Below, in pieces: positions 1-5,955 of a stretch of 5,955 bases of DNA. A program made the position numbers and the translations under genes. The DNA is taken from NCBI GenBank assembly GCA_014729595.1, contig WJJU01000012.1, positions 1-5,955 of the forward strand, in the 5' to 3' direction. The DNA is from Chitinivibrionales bacterium. Its GTDB lineage: Bacteria; Fibrobacterota; Chitinivibrionia; Chitinivibrionales; WJMI01. The number at the start of each line of letters is the position of its first letter. The first letter of the stretch is position 1. The notes beneath the pieces are model-generated. The model saw nothing but the letters and a program-made list of their open reading frames with translations, searched no databases and was not told the DNA's origin.

Positions 1-78
1 CAACGAAGATGATGCGGGGCGCTGCGGCTTAACCACGGCATCCGAGATATTCTCGTAAGGTTGCCTCGACGGTACGTA
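1..78 (-). other. Stretch downstream of treY; possible start of a further operon gene
   Basis: No terminator (stem plus T run) is visible after the treY stop on the minus strand. The treY frame beyond its TGA stays open for 26 codons to the window edge, with a GTG at 36 (MVKPQRPASSSL); an ATG at 41 in another frame (MPWLSRSAPHHLR) is also open to the edge. Neither has a convincing ribosome binding site, and neither short peptide is recognisable. A small inverted repeat, CGAGA-ATA-TCTCG (55-43), lies just before them. Operons of this kind often continue with glgX, malQ or other glucan genes, but nothing here shows which. Confidence 0.25.
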
Positions 79-2868
79 TCAATCACTCAGCAACAGTGCC
101 GCCGGAAAGGTGTCGAGGAGTTCACCGACCTCCGTTCGGCCGTTGAGTGCTCGCTTCAGCCCGGTGACGGCGTCAGTCCACGTGCTTGGTGCGCCGGCCG
201 GAATGCTAATGGTGGTTCCCTGCCAGATTTCTTTTCCCAGCGGAGGGCGGTCCGGCTCAACCATCGAAACAAGCAAGCGAGGAGTTACGACGATCGCCCA
301 ACCTCGAGGGGATCGACGTGCAAAAGCAACTACGTTTCTCGCGAATTTTCCAGACGACGACAAGGGCAGGTATTCTCCCTCGTTGAACACGTCGGGCGCC
401 GCTTGGCGGGAACGGAGCCCCACCGAAGTAAGAAACATCTTCACCCGACCGTCCTGAGCACAACGCAAAAGCTCGGTGCAAGCGGCAACGCGCTCGCTCA
501 TAACCATTTTGTCCAGACTTTCCAGCATTCGCCGTCGTGCGGCGAAATTCACCGGGCGGCGGTTGTCGGGATCGACAAGTGATAGATCCCAGCTTTCGGT
601 ACCTTGGTAGAAATCGGGAACGCCGGGTACCGTCATTTTCAACAACAGTTGCGATAAGGAATGAAGGCGCCCGTAGTAGGCCGTCGTTCGCGAGAACGTC
701 GTTAGTTCATCGAGAAATTCCGCGCTCAAAGACTTGTCGAGAATGCCGGTAACAAAGCTGCTGCACGCTTCCTCGTATTCGGTATCGGGCTTGATCCATG
801 CGGTATGCACTTTGGCTTCACGCACGGCCTTCATCATATACGCACGAATGCGTTCCACGAACTCTTTCCATCTCTCCGGATCTTCGGCATCCTCCGGAAA
901 TACACCGACCAACACCTGGTAAAGGTGGTACTCATCGTTGGCGTCGGGAATCAGGAAGCCTTTTTGGGATGTTTTATGATGTCGATTGAGCCGAGCCCAC
1001 GACTTGACCAACCGCGCCCAGGCCGCGGGCATTTCGCTTAGAACATTGACCCGCAACCGCGCGTCTTCACCACGCTTGGTATCATGCGTTGCCGTAGTAT
1101 TTTGGGTGTGCGGCCAGTGCTTTGCATGTCGCTGATTGAACGAATGGAACTGGTCGGGGGTTATTCCGAAACGGCCGGGATCGCCGCCGACTTCGTTGAG
1201 AGAGATGAGCCGGTTGTATGTGTAGTATGCGGTGTCTTCCCCCCCCTTGGCCATCAACGGCCCGGTCAACTGCTGAAAGTGCATAAGGCATTCCCGGGCG
1301 CTGTGAGCTTTGGGATCTTCGGAGGCTGCGCGGCCAAAGCTGTTCTCGATAAACTCGTACTCATAGGCAAGATCGGGGAATTCCTCCCGTGCGCGCCGAA
1401 AAGCGACGGCCAAGTTCTCTTTGTCCGCATCGGAAATGCCCCGTGTTCCTACATAGCTTCGGTAATGCGGAAAGTAGACAACCAACTGTACCAACGCACG
1501 CCGAAGCGCGTAAAGGGTGATATCGCGCCCGTAACGCTCCTCACCCGCCAGATGAACGAGCATGTGGGCAAGATTGTCAATGTTGCCCGCCATGTGCTTA
1601 CCGACAATGAGTCGTTTTTTTTCGGCCAGAACCGCCCCCCAGGTACGATTTTCACCGGTAATCTTGCCGTAAAGTCTTGTCAAAGGTTGTCGGCCGCGAT
1701 TGTCGCAAAATAGGGCGGTTACCTGACCTAAAAAATCGTAACCGGTCGTTCCTTGCACGGGCCACGGCGGAAGGTCTTCATCCAATCCGAGTATTTTTTC
1801 TACGGTTAGATACGATTTGGGACATCGTTCACGAAGCCTATGCAGATAGGTTTCGGGGTCGTAGAGCCCGTCGATATGGTCGATGCGCAGTCCGGCGATC
1901 GATTTTTTGTCGGTAAGCTTGAATGCAAGGGAATGGATATGGTCGAAAACTTTGGGAAGCTCGACGCGAAGGCAGATAAGGTCGTTTATGGTAAAGAACC
2001 TTCGGTAGTTGACCTCCTCGGTAGCAACCTTCCAGAGCGAAAGGCGCATGTATTGCTCCGACAGCAACGCATCGAGTTCGTCATAGCTCGACGGATCGCC
2101 TTTAGAGCCGTTAAGCGCGGTAACACAGCCGTCCATGTGTCCACGTATGACCTCGTTGCTTTCGTAGATGTCGCGCAGTACCCGTTTTGCGCGCGTGGAT
2201 TCATCAATGTCCAGGATAGGATTCGACGAATTCGCAAGATCCCCCAGATAGTAAAGCGCCCCCAGGTAACGAACGATTTCGGCGCTGTTGGCGCCCAATG
2301 CATCTTCGAGCCGCTCCCCGTCTCGCCCAAAGACCCGCATGTACGAATTCAAGGACAGCGGAAAACGATGTTCATAGTAACGAATCCCCAATCCCTGGGA
2401 ATCGTACACCAGTTCAATCGTTCCCTCCTCCAAAGCCGTCGCGTAGAACTGACCCAAAAACGGCGCAAGCACTCGACCCGTCAAGGCTTCGTACGGATGC
2501 CGCCAATCGATATCGAAAAAATCGCCATACGGAGAACGGTCCCGCTTTTCCAGGACATCCATCAACAAGGCATTGTGTTTATCGAAAGCCATGTGATTAG
2601 GAACGACGTCCTGAAGAAGGGACATTGAATACTCGTTCAGTACCCGTACCAAGAGATCAAACGCTTCCGTCCCTCCCAGTTCGGGATTCATGGCGTTGTG
2701 ATCGACAACGTCGTATCCGTGTGTACTTCCGGGACGCGCATTGAATACGGGAGAAGCATAAAGATCGGATACACCCAAGTGCGCAAGATACGGAATAACC
2801 TCGACGGCATTATCAAGAGTAAAACTTTTGGAAAACTGAAGTCGGTATGTAGCTCGAGGGATATGCAT
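79..2868 (-). CDS. treY: Malto-oligosyltrehalose synthase TreY (GH13)
   Basis: TreY converts the reducing-end alpha-1,4 linkage of malto-oligosaccharides to an alpha,alpha-1,1 linkage by intramolecular transglycosylation, the first step of the TreY/TreZ pathway, in the cytoplasm. The start used is the ATG at 2868, giving 929 aa (MHIPRATYRLQF); a TTG one codon upstream is in frame but less likely. Motifs in ATG numbering: RPGSTHGYD (45-53); region I DVVPNHM (87-93); region II GLRIDHIDGL with nucleophile D330; region III VEKIL with acid/base E357; region IV TATHDTKRGED with D596; and the TreY hallmarks PGVPDFYQGTE (748-758) and LVDPDNRRP (764-772). The 27-residue gap between D330 and E357 equals the spacing I recall for the Sulfolobus enzyme (D228/E255). 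The protein is longer than archaeal and Arthrobacter TreY (~730-775 aa) but within the bacterial range. It ends with TGA and reads without interruption. The gene carries G8 and A8 homopolymers. It overlaps the GH57 stop by one base. Confidence 0.96.
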   Translation of the reverse strand: MHIPRATYRLQFSKSFTLDNAVEVIPYLAHLGVSDLYASPVFNARPGSTHGYDVVDHNAMNPELGGTEAFDLLVRVLNEYSMSLLQDVVPNHMAFDKHNALLMDVLEKRDRSPYGDFFDIDWRHPYEALTGRVLAPFLGQFYATALEEGTIELVYDSQGLGIRYYEHRFPLSLNSYMRVFGRDGERLEDALGANSAEIVRYLGALYYLGDLANSSNPILDIDESTRAKRVLRDIYESNEVIRGHMDGCVTALNGSKGDPSSYDELDALLSEQYMRLSLWKVATEEVNYRRFFTINDLICLRVELPKVFDHIHSLAFKLTDKKSIAGLRIDHIDGLYDPETYLHRLRERCPKSYLTVEKILGLDEDLPPWPVQGTTGYDFLGQVTALFCDNRGRQPLTRLYGKITGENRTWGAVLAEKKRLIVGKHMAGNIDNLAHMLVHLAGEERYGRDITLYALRRALVQLVVYFPHYRSYVGTRGISDADKENLAVAFRRAREEFPDLAYEYEFIENSFGRAASEDPKAHSARECLMHFQQLTGPLMAKGGEDTAYYTYNRLISLNEVGGDPGRFGITPDQFHSFNQRHAKHWPHTQNTTATHDTKRGEDARLRVNVLSEMPAAWARLVKSWARLNRHHKTSQKGFLIPDANDEYHLYQVLVGVFPEDAEDPERWKEFVERIRAYMMKAVREAKVHTAWIKPDTEYEEACSSFVTGILDKSLSAEFLDELTTFSRTTAYYGRLHSLSQLLLKMTVPGVPDFYQGTESWDLSLVDPDNRRPVNFAARRRMLESLDKMVMSERVAACTELLRCAQDGRVKMFLTSVGLRSRQAAPDVFNEGEYLPLSSSGKFARNVVAFARRSPRGWAIVVTPRLLVSMVEPDRPPLGKEIWQGTTISIPAGAPSTWTDAVTGLKRALNGRTEVGELLDTFPAALLLSD

Positions 2869-5291
2869 CAATTTACACTCACCCCTAAAAGATTGGCCAA
2901 TTTATCGAAGCTCTCCACCCATGTCTGGGCGTCGTCGCTGCCCCACCGCGCCCGATCCTTCTTGCCGGGTCGCAATCTTCGGGCCAGCACGAAACAGATG
3001 TTTTGAGCTTGCCATATATCTAAGCGAAGATTGAGCGGAGCGATCACTTCCAGGATTTCTCCGGACAATTTCAATATCATATTTTCATCGGGCGATTCCT
3101 CCAAACGGGCCATAAGTCGATTGATGGTGCGGCTGACGGCAAAGCCGACAACGGTGCGATCCAGCGACAGCGACCACCGTTCTCGTTCCGCCACGGCTTC
3201 ACGTATCCGCGTCAAACCCGCTTCACCTTCTTCCATACCCTGCAACAAATCGGCTTCACAAATCGACTCAACGATACGCGAAAGGATTTTGGGGAGCGGC
3301 ACGCCGCGTTGCTTGAGAACACTCAACAGGGAGTAGTGATGATCCTTGACCTGCCGGAGCGTTATCTCGACGTCGTCGAGGGTAGAGCTTAACAAATTGG
3401 AGAGAACATGACGCTGCTCGTCTCTGAACATATCCCACAGCGTATACGTCCCCTCCCCGAAAAATTTGGTTACGAGGCCGATGGCGGCGCCGGGATCGCT
3501 ACGCTGGAATGCTTCGGATATCTCTTCATTCGCCGATCCCAGCTCTCCCGCGGCTTCAAGCTCTCTGACTCCACCCGTTAGATTATACTCACCCAAGTAC
3601 ACCACCGTAAATCCCAGCAACCGTTCTTCTTCGGTCACGCGGGATCTGATCAATACTTCCCCGGCGGCCAACCTATGCCGTCCGGCTTCCTCGCGCCCAA
3701 ACGACCGCACATCGATGTCAAAACAGTAAACGGTGGCGGTGTCCCGGTAATCTTCAAACACGGACGAGACGGCAAAATGGGCGCCGACTTTTACTATGTC
3801 GAGAACGGAGGGCTTCACGAAGTTGAGATAGACATGCGCAGCACCGCCGTACTCGGGTATGTTGCTGGGCGTTCGCTCCAGCAGCTTTAAAAACGTCTTC
3901 TCCGCCGATATCCCGGCCACCTGTGAGGCAAGTTGTATGGCTCGCGCGGCGTAGGCGATAACTTGCGTGGTCTCCAAGCCCGATACTTCGTCGAAAAACC
4001 ATCCGCAACTCGTGTACATGAGGAGCGCATTGCGCTGCATTTCGAGTAACTGCAAAATGCGAACCCGTGTGTTCGGGGCCTGGTACGATCTGCCGGTCAC
4101 CTGCCGCAAGTCCGCCTCGGGCCATCGGTGGCCGCGCTGCAGCACCACGTCAATGTAGCGGTTTCGCGCCTCCCACGGGTCGTTCGTATACTCGCTCATA
4201 CCGTCTTCATACACCCTGCATAGCGTATCTCTGAGCCAGTCCATTGCTCCACGTAGCGGCGCGCGCCATTTTTGGTGCCAACCGGGTGTCCCCGAATTGC
4301 AGCCGCAGTCACTTCGCCACCGTTCCACGCCGTGAATACAACTCCACGAGGTGCGCTCGATTATTTGCGTTTCTCGTACCGGCGGAAATTTATCCAAAAA
4401 TTCACCGTAAATTGTAAGCTTTGCCAAATGCCGTTCTTCTATATGGCGCAGACAATAGGCCAGGGCCATATCTCCGGCACGATGATGGTGGCCATAGCTC
4501 TCGCCGTCGGTGGCGGCGTGAACCAGTTGAGGTGGCCCATCGTTGTCGAAAGCTGAGACAAGACGATGCGCAAAATGCTCCCCGTTGTTGAGTACGTCGC
4601 CAAACGCAATATCATGCGCAATACCGCCGTCGTAGAAAAAGAGCACGATTTCTTTACCGGATCCGAGGACAAGACGATAGGGATAACGTGGATCGATACT
4701 CCCCCCCGCGACATCATGCCATTCGCCCCCCTCATCGAGCCTGACCTTCGATGCTTGACTTGGCGCAAGTATCGTGAAGCGAATACCGTGATCGGCCATA
4801 ATTTCGAGCGTCTCGAGATCGACGGCGGTTTCGGGGAGCCACATTCCTTCGGGCGTCCGGCCGAAGCGATGCTCAAAATCGCGCATTCCCCAATATACCT
4901 GGGTCAGCTTGTCCCGGCTGTTGGCCAACGGCATGATTATGTGACCGTAGCCTTGAGCCAACGCGGCGCCGTGGCCCGAAAATTTTTCGCGGCTTGCGCG
5001 GTCCGCGGCGATTATCGCCTCGTACGTCTCCGGATCACGGCGCTCCAGCCAACTCAACAGGGTCGCGCCGAAATTAAAGCTCATTCGGCTGTAGTTACTG
5101 ACTAAGTCTACAATTTTTCCGTCGGCGCCCAAAATGCGGGAATGAGCGTTGGGGCCGTAGCACTCGGCCGTAATTCGCTCATTCCAATCATGGAAAGGAT
5201 GAGCCGAATCTTGCAGCTCAATCTCTTCGAGCCACGGATTCTCTCGGGGCGGTTGATAGAAATGACCGTGAATACAGACGTATCGTTCCAT
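2868..5291 (-). CDS. Glycoside hydrolase family 57 protein with DUF3536-type C-terminal region
   Basis: This is an 807 aa cytoplasmic protein (no signal peptide or membrane segment seen) of the GH57 alpha-glucan-active family. The N-terminus MERYVCIHGHFYQPPRENPW is the usual start of this subgroup and fixes the ATG; it contains the HxH motif (H8, H10). ALAQGYGHIIMPLAN (110-124) matches GH57 region 2. WLPET (151-155) holds the expected nucleophile E154, and ATDGESYGHHH (260-270) the expected acid/base D262, so catalysis looks retained. A Cys-rich stretch, SWSCIHGVERWRSDCGC (315-331), follows. From about residue 500 to the end is the poorly understood region I assign to DUF3536. GH57 members include amylases, 4-alpha-glucanotransferases, amylopullulanases and branching enzymes; I know of no assigned substrate for this subgroup, and it is not the DUF1957-type branching enzyme. 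Lying between treZ and treY, with junctions TAGATG and TGATG, it probably acts on glycogen or malto-oligosaccharides feeding trehalose synthesis (inference). Family assignment is confident; the reaction is unknown. Confidence 0.92.
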   Translation of the reverse strand: MERYVCIHGHFYQPPRENPWLEEIELQDSAHPFHDWNERITAECYGPNAHSRILGADGKIVDLVSNYSRMSFNFGATLLSWLERRDPETYEAIIAADRASREKFSGHGAALAQGYGHIIMPLANSRDKLTQVYWGMRDFEHRFGRTPEGMWLPETAVDLETLEIMADHGIRFTILAPSQASKVRLDEGGEWHDVAGGSIDPRYPYRLVLGSGKEIVLFFYDGGIAHDIAFGDVLNNGEHFAHRLVSAFDNDGPPQLVHAATDGESYGHHHRAGDMALAYCLRHIEERHLAKLTIYGEFLDKFPPVRETQIIERTSWSCIHGVERWRSDCGCNSGTPGWHQKWRAPLRGAMDWLRDTLCRVYEDGMSEYTNDPWEARNRYIDVVLQRGHRWPEADLRQVTGRSYQAPNTRVRILQLLEMQRNALLMYTSCGWFFDEVSGLETTQVIAYAARAIQLASQVAGISAEKTFLKLLERTPSNIPEYGGAAHVYLNFVKPSVLDIVKVGAHFAVSSVFEDYRDTATVYCFDIDVRSFGREEAGRHRLAAGEVLIRSRVTEEERLLGFTVVYLGEYNLTGGVRELEAAGELGSANEEISEAFQRSDPGAAIGLVTKFFGEGTYTLWDMFRDEQRHVLSNLLSSTLDDVEITLRQVKDHHYSLLSVLKQRGVPLPKILSRIVESICEADLLQGMEEGEAGLTRIREAVAERERWSLSLDRTVVGFAVSRTINRLMARLEESPDENMILKLSGEILEVIAPLNLRLDIWQAQNICFVLARRLRPGKKDRARWGSDDAQTWVESFDKLANLLGVSVN
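2878..2886 (-). promoter_or_regulatory. Ribosome binding site of treY inside the 3' end of the GH57 gene
   Basis: The minus strand reads AGGGGTGAG, then nine bases (TGTAAATTG), then ATG at 2868. The GGTGA core matches the 16S anti-Shine-Dalgarno region, and the spacing suits the ATG. This supports ATG 2868 over the TTG at 2871, which would be only six bases away. Because the site lies in the last codons of the GH57 gene and the stop overlaps the start (TGATG), treY translation is probably coupled to that of its upstream neighbour. Confidence 0.65.
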
Positions 5292-5955
5292 CTATTCGCA
5301 TTTCTCCGGTCGATAGATTGCAAAACAAAGTGGTGGAATTCGGACGGGCGAATCCTCTGGGAGGTACTCGGGCATTGTGTTTCCCGATCCCCCCCAAAGT
5401 CGTTCCCCCGAATCAATAAGTCTCTCCGCGTTACGCTGGAACAACGGACACATAACCGTTGTATCGCCGTTGTCGAAATTCAGCACCACGACGACCGTCT
5501 CTTCATTTTGGTTCCGCTCTATTACCAACACTTTCCCGGCCGGAGAACGCCACGGACGCAGTGCCTTCTTATCGGGGATCGCCAGTGCCGATTCACTGCG
5601 CCGAAGATGAATGAGCCGACGGTAAAAACCCAACATGTAACGATGCTCGTCTTCGGACCGACATCCCCAGTCCAGCTTCGATCGTTCGAATGTGGCCGGA
5701 TCCTGAGGATCCGGGGCCGTATGGTCCCACGCAAATCCGGCGAATTCCTCTCGTCTACCTTTGGTCACCGCTTCACCGAGCGCGGGATCACCATGACTGG
5801 TGAAGTACAAGAATGGATTGGGATCGGCATGTTCTTCGCCCATAAAAAGCAACGGAAGCGCCGGTGCGGTGAGTACCGCTCCGGCGGCAAGCTTGGCCGC
5901 CTTGAACGAAACAAGGTTGCTCAAGCGTTCGCCAAGCATTCGGTTGCCTACTTGA
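5292..5955 (-). CDS. treZ: Malto-oligosyltrehalose trehalohydrolase TreZ, C-terminal part (5' end outside window)
   Basis: TreZ hydrolyses the alpha-1,4 bond next to the trehalose unit of maltooligosyl-trehalose, releasing trehalose in the cytoplasm; it is the second step of the TreY/TreZ pathway. The fragment has 220 full codons ending in TAG, about the last third of a usual 580-620 aa protein. It enters the window reading QVGNRMLGERL, the end of the HDQxGNR region IV of GH13 trehalohydrolases, so the Met at 5939 is internal and not a start. Further family signatures, numbered from the first full codon, are LLFMGEE (35-41), PFLYFTSHGDP (47-57), GRREEF (66-71) and DPQDPATF (82-89). The last ~90 residues look like the beta-rich C-terminal domain of GH13 enzymes. 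The catalytic Asp and Glu of regions II and III lie outside the window. The reading frame is intact and abuts the downstream GH57 gene with no spacer. Identification is firm; only the length and start are unknown. Confidence 0.95.
   Translation of the reverse strand, partial: QVGNRMLGERLSNLVSFKAAKLAAGAVLTAPALPLLFMGEEHADPNPFLYFTSHGDPALGEAVTKGRREEFAGFAWDHTAPDPQDPATFERSKLDWGCRSEDEHRYMLGFYRRLIHLRRSESALAIPDKKALRPWRSPAGKVLVIERNQNEETVVVVLNFDNGDTTVMCPLFQRNAERLIDSGERLWGGSGNTMPEYLPEDSPVRIPPLCFAIYRPEKCE
5304..5307 (-). promoter_or_regulatory. Weak Shine-Dalgarno-like GGAG upstream of the GH57 start
   Basis: GGAG lies in the last codons of treZ, 12 bases before the GH57 ATG (minus strand GGAGAAATGCGAATAGATG). 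The spacing is longer than usual and no better site is seen. Together with the directly abutting TAG and ATG, this suggests that initiation depends on ribosomes finishing treZ rather than on a strong independent site. Confidence 0.35.
5694..5718 (-). repeat. Perfect inverted repeat (8-bp arms, 3-base loop) inside treZ
   Basis: CCGGATCC (5696-5703) and GGATCCGG (5707-5714) are exact reverse complements around a three-base loop. A GG/CC pair (5694-5695 with 5717-5718) could extend the stem across a two-base bulge. It lies in the codons for the conserved TreZ signature PDPQDP, where two GAT-CC codon pairs create the symmetry, so it may be a by-product of the protein sequence. There is no T run, so it is not an intrinsic terminator. 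Confidence 0.5.

Noticed and set aside
1..78. Intrinsic terminator after treY
   Set aside because: The only stem (5-bp arms) is AT-centred and not followed by a T run on the minus strand.
61..582. A 173-codon plus-strand open frame at the left edge
   Set aside because: It is antisense to the treY C-terminus, with a composition rich in Arg and Ser typical of a shadow frame.
1084..1713. A 209-codon plus-strand open frame opposite treY
   Set aside because: It is antisense to the treY segment between regions III and IV and looks like no known family; a shadow of the real gene.
1840..2628. A 262-codon plus-strand open frame opposite treY
   Set aside because: It lies wholly antisense to the conserved region II-containing part of treY. 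It shows no recognisable motif or supporting ribosome binding site, and long antisense frames are expected opposite genes with this codon use.
2869..2871. TTG as the treY start
   Set aside because: The adjacent ATG at 2868 is the stronger start codon, is better spaced from AGGGGTGAG, and forms the common TGATG overlap.
4258..4267. GGCGCGCGCC palindrome in the GH57 gene
   Set aside because: A ten-base GC palindrome within conserved coding sequence is readily explained by Ala/Arg codons, with no repeat partner seen.
4566..5105. A 179-codon plus-strand open frame opposite the GH57 gene
   Set aside because: It is antisense to the GH57 catalytic region, with no independent support.
5292..5939. 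Reading the treZ fragment as a complete 215-aa gene starting at the Met at 5939
   Set aside because: The frame continues upstream as QVGNR, part of the TreZ region IV motif, so that Met is internal and the gene runs off the window.

Overview
The window carries three tightly packed genes, all on the minus strand, from what looks like a trehalose/alpha-glucan operon. In order of transcription (right to left) they are the C-terminal third of treZ (malto-oligosyltrehalose trehalohydrolase, running off the right edge), a complete GH57 glycoside hydrolase with a C-terminal DUF3536-type region (807 aa), and a complete treY (malto-oligosyltrehalose synthase, 929 aa). Sampled stretches run from about 47 to 65% GC, averaging in the mid-50s. 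The protein motifs are bacterial. The organism is probably a Gram-negative bacterium of the deltaproteobacterial/Desulfobacterota or Nitrospirota kind, but this is a weak impression and the sequence does not settle it.

Layout: 5955-5292 is treZ (partial). 5291-2868 is the GH57 gene, whose ATG follows the treZ TAG with no intervening base. 2868-79 is treY, whose ATG overlaps the GH57 stop by one base (TGATG). 78-1 is a short stretch after treY with no visible terminator, possibly leading into another operon gene beyond the left edge. There is no tRNA, rRNA, CRISPR array, insertion sequence or other sign of a mobile element, and no promoter is visible, because the operon starts beyond the right edge.

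How the genes work together: TreY rearranges the reducing-end alpha-1,4 bond of a malto-oligosaccharide to an alpha,alpha-1,1 bond, giving maltooligosyl-trehalose. TreZ then cuts this to release trehalose and a shortened oligosaccharide. The GH57/DUF3536 enzyme has retained GH57 catalytic motifs. Its position between the two pathway genes suggests that it prepares, trims or recycles the alpha-glucan substrate, but its exact reaction cannot be read from sequence. I see no clearly undescribed system here. The most interesting item is this uncharacterised GH57 enzyme and its apparent translational coupling to both treZ and treY.
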